Part shown: positions 1 to 10,840 of the stretch, piece by piece
Numbering within the stretch: the stretch's first letter is position 1
Layout: the number at the start of each line of letters is the position of its first letter
Assembly (NCBI GenBank): GCA_008921705.1
Contig: VFFE01007013.1
Location: 1,632,154 to 1,696,153 of the forward strand
Length of the DNA stretch: 64,000 nucleotides
Direction: 5' to 3'
Source of the DNA: Burhinus oedicnemus
Taxonomy: Eukaryota; Chordata; Aves; Charadriiformes; Burhinidae
Translations under genes and position numbers: made by a program
Notes under the pieces: model-generated
Told to the model about the DNA's origin: nothing
The model's database searches: none
Seen by the model: the letters and a program-made list of their open reading frames with translations, nothing else

Positions 1-3000
1 TCACAAAAGTTTTGAGAAGGGGGGAATTTGCAGCTCCAGGCTGGTCCGAGGACTTCCAAAAGGATCTGATGGATAACACACCCAAGGGGCTATTTACAAA
101 CATGGCATTAACCCTCAGAGTGGCCAATCCATATGCCACAGGATGGGGAGGTTAAGAGTTGTTACCTGTTTTTTTGGATAACTTATTAATGAATGGGATG
201 AGCTCAGAGGAACACTTTTAAAAGCTGGAGGAGACCCTTAAAGAGATTGCAAATATCTGTCTTTGCTATAAACAGAAGTAAGCACATTTTGCTTCACCAG
301 GCTTATTTGGAACATTGCATAGAAGCACTCCACTTATTAAAAGGGAAAACAAAAATGTCTCAGAATGTACCAATACCACAGAATACTGGTTCTGGTCATG
401 TTAAGCTGTAATAATTCAAAAGTTGGCTCCAAATATATTAGCTGCAATCAGCTCCATGTCTGGCTTGTTTAAAAAAAAAAGCTTAGTTCAGAAGAATTAA
501 ATTAGATATTTTAACAATCAAGTATCTTGAGCCCTTTGATACACGTTAATCTTCAGCATTAACATTAGTACCTCTGCTGGAAGGGCTGGTTCCTGTAATT
601 TCAAATATCTATTAAGAGAAGAGGACAAAACCCCATATCATTATCTTACTGAACATTTTCAAAACTGACCAGCATTCACTTAAATAATACTGCTCTGCTT
701 CCTTGCTTTCACCACAGAAATCTTTTGTCCATCATTTGTGGATAAATGCTAAAATGACCTGTTGGGATGAAAATACTGTCCTCATCACCCATCCAAAACT
801 CCTGTTAGAAGCACTGAGGCTGAGAATATGCATTTCTCTGCTATAGCAGACAGACAGCAGACACTGAGTTTTGTTAGATAAGCATTTTACCAAAATATTT
901 TTTAGAATAGACCCTCAAAAATGCTTTCTTGTACTCATTGGGGGAAAAAAAAGAAAAGCAGTTCAGTGTATATTTTCTGTTCTACAAACTTCTTCTTAAC
1001 AGTGCTAAAGAAATTGTTCTGAAAACAAGAAATAACTCCATTTTGGTTATTATTATACACTCTGGACTTTAGGGATGGCCACATTGCATCACTGGTGGCT
1101 AGCTTAAGCCAGAGCACTTTTAGCAAATTGACGTTTTCCTTGGTTCTTTGCCAGGGGGAATACTAGGGACAATAAAAAAGGCTTACGAAGAGACACAGAG
1201 GTGTAAATACGTGAGTAGCACCAAGAGAGTATTAAACTGAAAAGGAGGGAAAAAGCCATTTTGTGTGCCTGCTGCTTCACCCCAGGGTAGATGCAGGCAG
1301 CAGTTTGTGTCCTCGCAGCAGGTCGTGGGACGTGCCAGGGCAGGGCACTCGGGGACGTGCACTGTGCCGCCACCTGTTAATTTTGCCCACTGCTTTCACT
1401 GCTGGCTGGTGCGTATTGCTGGTGCCGGGAGCGATGCACGGGACAGGAACCTATGCTGTAAAACAGCCCAAGCGCTTCAGGAAGCAAAATTTGCTGAAAC
1501 CAGACCCAGGCGACCCCTGTGCCAAGGGCAGTCCTGGGCTGCCCACCCTGCTGACAGGACCGGCCAGGCACTTCAGAGGGGAGATGGTGGAAGAGACCTG
1601 CTTTGGTGCGCTGCTACAGTTTCCCTGGGCAGAAGCGCAGTCCCCAGGTAACCCTGACATAACACGGAACCCTGCTGAAATCAAGCAGACACAAAGTGTC
1701 TGGCAATAGAAACTCCCCCGTATGGGTTCCCGCTTCCCCCATGTAATGCCCTAAGTTTCTGGTTGGGGCAGACAGTACCAGTATGCAGTTGGATGGGATA
1801 GGGTAATTTGGGAAAAGGCATGGTAAAACAGATTTTGGTGCCGGTGAATTACTACACAGAGGTTAAAGGGGATGCGATGAAGAGAAACGCTGATTGATTG
1901 TCTAGGGAAAAGCTTAGAGCAGATGTAATATGTTCCTCCAGAAGTTAATAAAAATGGCTTCATCTTTACAGATTTTTGTTGTGTCAGAAAATAATAGCCA
2001 AGGAAAGGAGAGGATGGAAAGATATGCCAGGTCCCAGAAGGAATGAAGAACAAGAGAAAAATCAGATACCGGGTTCCCTCCCTGATGCCCAGCACTGACC
2101 ACTGTGAATTCAGAGAGCTCCACCAAGGTTAGGCTTGTGATTTATTTTACTGTTGGGGGCATCATTTAGGTAACGTACAAGGGAGAAGCATGCTGTATTG
2201 ACAAGCTGTGCCGATGCTTTAAAGCTTATGGTGCTGCTGATTTCCAGCCTGCTGGGCAAAAAGCGTCTAAGATTTTGTTCTTCGATTCAATCATGATTAC
2301 CGCACAGTCGGGGCTGATGGTCTTTCTGTGGCCACTTCCTCACAAGAGTTACTGGTTTTTAACTTCTTCATGTATATCAGCCCCCTAACTGTTTGGAAAC
2401 GGTTTATAGAAATGAATATGAAAGATCACTGCAGCAATCTCAAAAAAACTGGGTAGAAATTAATTTAAAAAGTGAATTGTAATGATGTCCTTGAGATTTT
2501 TGCAATGGGCAGAATGAATTACTTAAAACTGATAATGTTCCGTCAGAGAGACAGCACCTCGCTCGCTCAGAAGACAAACACCCACATGCCTTTAAGAGGC
2601 AGGTCCCTAAGGGACCACGAGCACCCACCCTTCCCTACAGTGTGACCACTCGCTTGGGCACGAGCCACAGTTTGGTCCAGGTAAAGGGACGCTACCCAGC
2701 TGATGGCCCAAGGGGAACCTGGCAAGATACTGATTTTGTTGGTTTGTTGACCCCCAGGCAAAGGCAGGAGAGGGTCTGTATTAGGTCCCCTGTGCTCCAG
2801 CTGTGGTGCATGAGCTGAAGGCAGAAGGGCAGCCCTGGACAGCCCTTTGCCTCTTTCTTTAAGGGCTAAGCCTTGCAAGATGTTTATACTCCAGCTGCCT
2901 GCTTTTACAGTCTGCCACATTTTTCTCCTATGTGATTCAAAAAGGAAAAAAATTGTAATGCTCAGCTTGCTCTTCCTAGAGGGATGAAAATTTGCTCCTT

Positions 3001-6000
3001 TGGAGGCCATTAGTATTGCCAAAGATTACTTATTAAATGCTTATCTCTTATGGACCGTCCCTGCAAGTCTCAGAGCTGTCTGTACCTTTACCACTGCCAA
3101 ATCACAAGCTGAAGGGGAAAGAGAGCTTTCCTTGAAGCTCTAGCTCTGGGGTTCATGTGATTAAGATGGATTCTCATTTTCCATTGAAAAAGTAAGTTTC
3201 CAGCTGCTGTGATGGCAAAGAAAAGGTTGAAAGTGTAAGCCTGAAGTATGTAAAGCAAGAGAAGCAAATACAAAGAATATGAGGGGTTTTTTTCATTTAG
3301 TCCTATGTTTTGCACTACTCCTCCTTTCTCCAGGAGGCTGATTCATTCTTTCGAATGGATTGTGCTGGCAATACTGTATTTTTTGTTCCCCAAGGGATAA
3401 CTTCAGAGCTTTTCTTTCAAAACCACTTTGCCCAGTTTAGACATCTCAGAAAAACTAAATGAGAGGGAATTTGTAAGAAAATTAATGATCTGCTACATAA
3501 ATTTTTCACAACTTCGTACACGGATGGAGTGGGTTTGTAGAATTACAGGATTGCAGTGACTAATAATAGTAATAAAGTGTCTGATTGTATTATGTGGTTA
3601 AAGATAGTCATAATACTCTCATTGTCTTTGCCATTTTCCCACTCCTTGCTGTGACATCAGCCCATCCCAGACCATCACATCCTGCTCATGGCTATGTCTT
3701 TGTTGATAAATAATGAGTCATTATACGCTCTGCTCTATGACTCGTACAGCTGTATTGCCCAATTTTCCTCTCCCCAGAATGAAATCCCCCTTTGCAAGGA
3801 TTCAGTATGCCTTTGAAACAGCAAAGTTTATCTGGTGGCAAGTGTGCACTTCAGCAGAAGGAGGAATGGATGAAGTAAGGTTCTTTCTGGATGTTTGGTA
3901 CCTGGAGTAGGCTCACCTACTGTAAATAATGTTTTTTTATTAATGACAAAACCCCATCGCCACTTTGTACTGATGGCACAATCCACTGCATACTGAAGCC
4001 CTGATTTCCATGGATTGTCCCTGCAGGGCGCATTCGATGCAAAGATCCAAAGAGCCCTGCTGCCACACAGGCATCAAAACTCTGCACGAAATATTTAGAT
4101 GCTTACATGTAAACAGATACACACCGAAGTTACATGTTTTCTCCAGTAACACCAAACTGATTTAGTAACACTGAAATCAGAACTTCTTGCTCTCCAGCAT
4201 GCTGCTACCTACACAGCATACTCAGGAAGCTCTCCTAAAAAAAATGGTTACCAAAATATATTAAAAAGTGCAAGAAATAATTGTGAAGTTTTCCAAAAAG
4301 ACAAAAATACTTACGCACCCTTTGCTATGACACTGAGAACATTGAAGAAGTACCGTGCGCAGCCTGGCACTCTAAATAGCTGATCTGCCTAGTTGGGAGG
4401 TAGCTGTTTTCTTTCATTTTAATTTAAAAGTATGATCAAATAAGTGGCATAGCAAACTTCCAGCTCTGCAGACCTGCTGAACAAATATCAATTTCTTATC
4501 AACAGCCACTGTGCAATCAAGTATGCCTACTTTGTACAGATGAGGCGTGGGGAAAACGATCCAAAGGTGTAAGAGATCCTCGGTGAGGCAGGACATGCAA
4601 TGTGTTTGGTTTTCCTTCCTTCATTTTAATCAGTTATTTTGCAACTCACCATTGCAAAGTGTGAGAGATCAGGTGGCCCAGGGAGTGGCAGTGAGCGTTC
4701 ATGGATAAAGGAGGGACAGCTGAAAACCAGAACAAACCTGTGGTCCCTGGGGCTGCCTTCTGGATGGATGGATGGCCTTCAGCCCCGGCTCACATCTGTC
4801 TCCATTACCTTCTCTTTGCTTTTTCTAGATTGAGGGCCCCAAACCGCAGCCCATCAGCTGCCAGACATAAGCTGCACATAGGCAGGGATCTGGTGTGGAA
4901 CAAACCCGTGGCCAAAATCTTGGCTGTAAGTGTTGCCCTGCTCGTGAACTCCCATGGGGCTGCAGCTGTGTCCCTCAACGGCTTTCCACCCAACTTTCCC
5001 CATCTGTAAGCGCAGAGCTGTAATACGTGTCCCACGAGCATGAGATAGGATGGTCAGGTAATGCACGGCTGTGCTGCTATCAAGCAATATCTACACATGC
5101 AAACTGTTGCATACTGGTGTTCAGGGGTGGTTTATTGATGCCCATCACCTCGCTAGCAGAGCCGATGTGTCACGTTGAGCGTGACACTCCTTGTGGTCTG
5201 GCCTGCAGAGCCTCCTCATGCACGTCTCTTCCCTACTTGACCTAAAGTGATCCAGGAAAGTCCTGTCTCAAATCTCTCCCAGAAGGATCCTGAATGAAGT
5301 GTTCTCACCCCTGCCCATTTGCCATGAGCTGGCCTGGCATGGGTGGCCACAAACCTCCTGCAGAAATTAAGGTGTTTTGACTGCAACAAACCAACCTATT
5401 TCACAGCACAACAACTCTGTTGACTGCTTGTGCACCTGTTGTTTTCTTCCCATATCACAGTCTCCTCCTTTGGGTTTCTGGGTGGCACCATAAAGCCCGG
5501 CTCGTAGCGCACCAGGGATGGCAAACCAACGGAAAGGCATCCCCTATTCCCTAGCCCCATTTAAGACCCTTTCCTGCACAGAGGAGGGACTGGGTTTGGG
5601 CAAACAGAGAAGTGCCCCTGCAGCTGTGCACGGGAGATGAGTCAACTGCCCATTTGCTGCCTCTCTCTGTTCCTTCTGATACATTTTTGGGTGGAAGGAT
5701 TGCATATTTGATTTGTTAGATAGGTTTAAAAAAATGTAAATGATAATTATAAAATTCCATGAGTCTTTTTTTCGATGATAAATTTTATGTAGCTGGCAGT
5801 TAAAATAAGTGATTACCCCATAAATACCATTTTAATAGCCTAGTCAACGGTGTAGCCTCTGCTGTTCTGAGATTTTTATCTCAGAAAAGGGAGGGAAAAA
5901 TCCTTTCCCGTGGATTTATATTGCTGTAGCGGCTGCTGCTGCTCGTTACTTGCCGAGTAATTTGAGGGGAACATATTCCTCTAACGCAGGCAGCCACAGA

Positions 6001-6204
6001 TGAGTGAACATGGATGCTGGTGCAGGATGGCCATGCTGTGCCTGCACAGCTGGCTGTGACCTGGCTGGTGGTGGCCCCGGCCACCACATAGAGTGCTCCA
6101 GCTGATGCTTTTGGGGTAACAACCTCATGTTTTCCAAAGCCAGCTGTTCCTGCACATGACCACCATCTGCCTCCATCAGCAACAGCAGGGCAGGCCAGGA
6201 GCTG
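1..6204. other. Non-coding stretch, no gene recognised
   Basis: I see no exon with convincing splice sites, no recognisable protein family and no repeat with a clear family signature. Base composition is AT-rich overall, with a locally GC-richer patch near 1,260-1,700 where overlapping frames on both strands stay open. That is what higher GC alone produces. It could be intergenic DNA or an intron of a gene extending outside the window. Confidence 0.6.
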
Positions 6205-6858
6205 AGTTGGATGGATGGACTGTTCGATGGATAAGGAATTGGCTGGATGGCCACATCCAAAGAGTTGCAGTCAATGCCTCAGTGTCCAAATGGAGATCAG
6301 CAACAAGGGATGTCCCTCAGGGGTCTGCATGGGGACTGGTACTATTTAGTATCTTTATTAATGCCACGGACAGTGGCACTGCATGCTCCCTCAGCAAGTC
6401 GGTGGACGACAGCAACCTGAGTGGTGCAGCTGATTTGCTTGAGGGAAGGAATTCCATCCAGAGGGACCGTGACAGGCTGGAGGAGTGGGCCCATGTGAAC
6501 CTCATGCAGTTCAGCGAGGTCAAGGGAGACCTTTTTGACCCCTTTCAATAGATAAAAGGGGCTTATAAACTAGATGGAGAAAGACTTTTTTACCAAGACC
6601 TGTAGTGATGGGACAAGGGGTGACAGTTTTAAACTGATAGAGGGTAGGTTTAGGGTGGACATAAGGAAGAAATGCCTTATGATGAGGGTGGTGAGACAGT
6701 TGTGGATGCCCCATCCCTGGAGGTGTTCAAGGCGAGGTTGGCTAAGGCTTTGAGCAACCCGGTCTAGTGGAAGGTGTCCCTGCCCATGGCACGGATTGGA
6801 TTGGATTGGATTGGACGATCTTCAAAGGTCCCTTCCCACCCAAACCATTCTGCGATGA
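6205..6858 (+). mobile_element. CR1 LINE, 5'-truncated, internally deleted
   Basis: The plus-strand frame at about 6,200-6,550 matches the C-terminal half of CR1 reverse transcriptase: a RNWLDG-like segment, VPQGS written as DVPQGS, an L.NIFIN-like block (LFSIFIN), then a catalytic box read as SVDDSN instead of F/YADD, followed by the WAHVNLMQF block. After VNLMQF the frame jumps directly to the 3' part of the element (GAYKLDGERLF-like), so roughly 300 bp of coding sequence is missing. The 3' end carries a (GGATT)4 stretch at about 6,793 and the usual terminal segment with GGTCCCTTCCCACCC and ATTCTGCGATGA. The copy cannot be active: it has no N-terminal endonuclease, a changed catalytic box and a deletion. 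It ends about 80 bp before the CpG island. Confidence 0.93.
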
Positions 6859-7378
6859 GGGCCTGGGGCGCCCTTGGATTTCAATTAAAAAAAAAATCGT
6901 TAAAAACCCCAAACAAACACAAAAAAACCCCAACATTTCCCAGCAAGGAGCTGCGGCGGTCGTCCCCGGGGGCAACTCGCCACGCCGCTGCCGCGGGCCC
7001 GGCCAGGCCGCGGCCGCTCCGCAGGCCGGGGGCCGCACTCCCCCTGCCCGGCCTGCCCGCGGCCGGCGGCCGCCGCCCCTGCGCTGGGGCCCGGCCGGCA
7101 GCGGCGCCGCCGGGGCGCTGCGGGCGGGGCGGCGGCAGGGGGCGCTGCGGCCCCGCCGTTGCGGCGGCGACGGCGGGGCGGGGGGCGGCAGGAGCGTTGA
7201 TCCTAATTGGAGCCGACGCGCGGCTCCTCCATAATCCTCCGACATCCCCCCGCCGGCTCGTAATTCCTGGGCGGGCGCTGCCGCCGGCTCCGCGGGGGAG
7301 CCGCCGCCGCCGCCGGGCAGGTGTTGCCGCCGGGCGGATCGCGCTGCGCCGCGCCGCCTCCCCGCCGCGGGGGGCCTG

Positions 7379-7390
7379 GCCGCCATGTTG
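7379..7390 (-). promoter_or_regulatory. YY1-type motif in CpG island
   Basis: Read on the minus strand this is CAACATGGCGGC, close to the YY1 promoter motif AANATGGCGGC that often sits just downstream of transcription starts. It overlaps a plus-strand GCCGCCATG, so the same bases could instead be a translation start context. Binding is inferred, not shown. Confidence 0.45.
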
Positions 7391-7588
7391 TCCCTTGGCG
7401 CGGTCGCGGCCGGCGGCTGTAAGGGCCGCGGTCCCCGGCGGCGTGACGAAGCAGGACGGTGTGGGGAAGACACCCGCCGCCCCCAGGCGTTAATAATTAA
7501 GCGTGAAAAAGTTCCTTTATAGCGTTAATTGGCGCACGTAGGCCAGGTGTTGCGCGTGCGAGCGTTGGCTTTGCTCTTGTACCGGCGG

Positions 7589-7598
7589 GAGATGGCGG
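7589..7598 (+). promoter_or_regulatory. YY1-type motif, plus orientation
   Basis: GAGATGGCGG matches the YY1 core ATGGCGG. It also forms an ATG with a purine at -3 and G at +4 that opens a proline-rich frame. The opposite orientation to the motif at 7,379 would fit a bidirectional promoter, but this is inference. Confidence 0.4.
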
Positions 7599-7850
7599 AG
7601 CTGCCAGGCAGAGAGGTCCCGGTCGTCTCCCCCGCCCCCGCCCCCGGCCCTGTTCCCCTCCCAGCCCCGACGAAGCCCGGCCTCCGCCGCCAGGCCTGCA
7701 CGTCCCGGCCTTGGCTCCCCGCCTTCTCTTCCCGGCCCCGCCGTTTCCCCCAGAGCGGCGGGTGGGGAGCGCCTCACCCACCACGGCGCTGCCCTCCCAG
7801 GGAGCTGGTCCTTGTCCCCAGCATGGGGCCATGGCACCCAGGGGCGGCCA

Positions 7851-9774
7851 GTGGCTGGACTCGGGCTACCACCTTAAATAAACTGAAGACTGGTCATATC
7901 CTGCTCGCTGCCTCGCAGGCCAGTTGTGCTCCTAAGCTGTTAAAAAACTACATATTTCACTGGAGAGGCTTTGTGGCAGGGTGGTATTTGAGGGAAAAGT
8001 AGGGAGCGACTGGGTCAGGCCTTAAACATGCGTTTGCGTAGGTACCGGCACTTCCAGTAATAACGCCAGTGACTTCTCAGGTTGCATTGGAGCTCTTCCT
8101 TTGGTGTAGTGAGGAGTTCAGCATGGCTGCTGGTCAGTAGGAAGAGCTGCCAAGTGCCCCCTCTTCCCTCCGATCGCATCCATCCGGGGGCCGGTCTGAG
8201 AGGTAGAGTATTTTTGCTCGATGTGCTCCCTGAGCGAAGGGTGTACAGGGTGTTCGCTCCTAAGGTCAAATTTGAGTAAGCTACACCTTTGGGTTTAACT
8301 AAAAACTGCGTACCTGGGCCTTGCACAGCTCATGTGCCAGGGCCAATGCAACGTATGTGTGTGTTTGGGGGGACGGGACAAAGATACCAGGAGCTACTGG
8401 CCCCCAGTCCTGCTGTTCCAGGCTGGTATTACCAGATGAACACTATCTGTCTCTGTATTTGTGTAGGTACTTGTTTTTTTCACTCCGTGCGAGCACACAA
8501 ATTAGTTTTGCTAGGGACTGCATGCTTCTGCAGGTTTGCCAGAAGTGGAAGCATGAATTGTTCGAGCTCAGTCTTAAAGGTTTGGACTCTAAGGTTGTTT
8601 CCACCTTTGTTTTAAACAGATGTAAATCTAGAGTTAGCTCTGCAGCACAAAACCATTGTGCGTGTCTGCGAACAGATACAGCTGACTGTCAGAGAAATAA
8701 AAATAATGAAGTAGCAGTGACTAAGCCGAGGACCTTACTTTCAGCCATAATAAGCAGAGTTTCTGAGAAGCAGATGTTCTTCTCCCTCTTGCAAGCACTG
8801 GTCTCTAGCTGAACATGGCTGAGAAGGCAGCAAGGTCCCCTGAAACCTGTGTGAGGCATGAATATGTACAGGCTTTAATGATGTCTTAGAGGCAGAGGCA
8901 CTGCAATCTGATCCTTACACGCGAAATTATAGTATTAGATGCACTGCCAGACGTGTTACAGACATGGATTGGCTTTACAGGGATCTGCCTTTGCATGTCT
9001 CCTCATGTGTGCCATAAGCTATTAAAGCAAGATTAATGGATGTGTTCTGCAGCTTTGTTCTCCCAGGGCAGATTTATATCCCTAGGTGGGTCCTGTAAGC
9101 ACTGGTACCATGCATTACACCTCCTGCTGATTGTTAGTGCCATAGTGTAACATGTAAAGGGCTCTTTCAGTCCTTTACAACAGGTCGTAGCACCATTTTG
9201 AACAGGACTGGGCAGCTCTAGTGCCCATGGTATTGTTGTGTATTAGTGGGACTGATGAAGGTTTCTCCTGTCCTTTCACTTTAACATGCTCCCTGATCCC
9301 AGAAAAAAGCAGTGTACTGAACTGGGACAATGCTTCTCTGACCTTTACATGAGCCTGGAACCAGCATGAGAAGCTCTTTAGCTAGTCTGCTCCTCTATTG
9401 TTTCTGCATTTGGACTTGAGGTAAACCTGGCCTCTAAGAATACTTCATTCTCAAATGTTTCTGTTTTTCTTCTTGTGGCCATGTAGAAAAGACTGCTTAT
9501 CTTATGCTTTAAAGAGGCTTGCTTTACAGGAGTTTCTAACTATTTTCTGTATTTAAATAGCTTTTCTGTTTCTTCGCACTGACTTTCTTCCCCATATAAC
9601 ACCTGTGTGCTTTCTTCTCTGGTATCTCACAGTCACCTAGAATGGAAAGCAAGGATGTATTTATTTATCTTTGTTGTTACACTGTCAGAGAACATCCTGC
9701 ATTCCCCAACAAGAATTTTATTTTCCTTTTTTGTGTGTTTACTATAGGATCTTCACTTGTGCTCCCAGCCCCTG
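7851..9774. other. Non-coding flank downstream of CpG island
   Basis: GC content falls quickly after 7,850. I find no recognisable coding segment, no clean acceptor-donor pair and no interspersed repeat. If the island drives a plus-strand transcript, this would be the start of its first intron. Confidence 0.5.
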
Positions 9775-10555
9775 CACATTTTAATACCTTTTTAGCTATT
9801 CTCTTTTCAAAATCCATCAAGTTTTTGTTACCTCCCCCCAGCCCCCGCCATTACTTTCTGGAGTTCTTTTTGAATTTCTTCTTTTTCATTCTGTGGCTGT
9901 TTGAAGTCCTGGTTCTGCTTTGTCATTGCGTCTTCCAGCTTCTTCATGTTGGTTGTCAGGTTCCTCTTCAGAGCTTCACTTTTTAGCCATTCCCCTCCTG
10001 TGCAAAGCTGCTAGTGAACTTTGAAAGAGCTTGCTATCTCTTCTAGTTGTGCTTCTAGGGTGTTTAGTTTGCCCATGCCCTATAGCCTTTTCGTTTTGGA
10101 GCTGAGTATTACCTGGAGTTGGTCACTGCAATGTGAAAGGTTTTCTTATTCTTCTTTTGATTGTTTGCACTTGCAAATGCTGAGCAAGCTGCTGTCGTCC
10201 TGGGAATAGTGCATCTTCTGTAGTGTTGCTGCTCAGGGGAATGGGCTCACGCTCCTCTAACATACATGGAAGTGCTGCACTGGTTTCTGTATTCAGTAAT
10301 TGTGTCTTTTTGTAGCTTTTATAATTTGTCCCTTAAAGCTTTGGCTGTCTAGGGAATGTCTGTGAAGATGGGTCAATAAACAGTGATTTGCATTGTGGTC
10401 TTGTGATCCAAGGCAGCAAAGTCTTTTGTGGATACCAGCTGGTAGAATATAGCATAAATATTGGCCAGTGCCTTGTTCTGTGTGTAACGTGGGTTTGGAG
10501 GAAAGAAGTTTAAACAAGCATTTGCCTGTGTCCTACTGTCTTCAACAGTGACTTA
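9775..10555 (-). pseudogene. Decayed coiled-coil protein pseudogene
   Basis: On the minus strand, consecutive stretches read as a charged, heptad-like protein but are broken by stops and shifts. One frame (about 10,552 to 10,247) gives pieces such as NIYAIFYQLVSTKDFAALDH and KLQKDTITEYRNQCSTSMYV, with in-frame stops including a TGA at 10,375-10,373. A second frame (10,232 to 9,831) gives LSHCSDQLQVILSSKTKRL, MGKLNTLEAQLEEIASSF and KKLEDAMTKQNQDF, with stops at 10,148-10,146, 10,082-10,080 and 10,013-10,011. A further shift near 9,830 continues as KNLMDFEKRIAKKVLK before a stop. Contiguous coding-like sequence without splice sites, at least two frameshifts and several nonsense codons point to a retrocopy or dead gene. 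The composition fits a long coiled coil (centrosomal, kinetochore or cytoskeletal type), but I cannot name the parent. No poly(A) tail or target duplication is obvious, so it is probably old. Confidence 0.6.
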
Positions 10556-10599
10556 TGTACAGTCTGGGGGACTGGACTTTATGATTTGGGCTTGACCTG

Positions 10600-10840
10600 G
10601 AGACTTCTGAATCTTTCCCGCTTTTGTCATCCTGAGCAAATTTTGTTGCAGTTTTGGTATCTTACATATCTGTTTCCTCTAGTAAATGGTATTGCTCATA
10701 TTTGCCAGTGGCAGTTCTACAGACTTCTGAATTTCTTCCTTTTGTCCTTCTGAGCAAATTTAATTCTAATTTTGGTGTATGTACTTATGTAGTAGAGAGT
10801 ATCTCTTCATATTTACCAAAGTCAGTTCAGCTGCGGAAGC
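10600..10840. repeat. Diverged tandem duplication, two ~117-bp units
   Basis: Two adjacent units, about 10,601-10,720 and 10,721-10,838, share ordered blocks. These are GACTTCTGAAT, then CTTTTGTC followed by CTGAGCAAATTT, then an ATTTTGGT/GTTTTGGT block, then CTCATATTTGCCA versus TTCATATTTACCA, and finally a CAGTT-containing tail. They have diverged and carry small gaps. They abut the 5' side of the minus-strand coiled-coil pseudogene, and each unit reads KFAQ(K/D)DK on that strand, so they may be a duplicated part of it. Confidence 0.7.

Larger units (their letters stand above)
6940..7850. promoter_or_regulatory. CpG island, probable promoter
   Basis: This is an abrupt shift to very high GC with dense CpG. 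The core at about 6,950-7,460 consists of GCGGC/CCGCC runs, with a second GC-rich lobe at 7,530-7,830. Such islands in vertebrates normally mark promoters. Support for a start site comes from two YY1-type motifs (7,379-7,390 on the minus strand, 7,589-7,598 on the plus strand) and an NRF1-like GCGCGTGCG near 7,551. Direction is not settled. For plus-strand transcription there is an ATG at 7,385 in strong Kozak context (GCCGCCATG) followed by a possible donor GCT|GTAAGG at 7,419, and another ATGGCGGAG start at 7,592. Neither gives a protein I recognise. Long open frames on both strands here (239 and 243 codons) are GC artefacts. Confidence 0.85.

Noticed and set aside
214..330. Weak protein-like text (LEETLKEIANIC) on the plus strand
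   Set aside because: Interrupted by a stop, short, and without family or splice support.
6742..7493. Open frames of 239-243 codons on both strands
   Set aside because: They overlap a CpG island, where stop codons are rare by composition. They are proline/arginine/alanine-rich, continue into a CR1 tail and show no domain.
9642..9986. 114-codon plus-strand frame
   Set aside because: Antisense shadow of the minus-strand coiled-coil pseudogene. F/L-rich because it opposes K/E-rich coding sequence.
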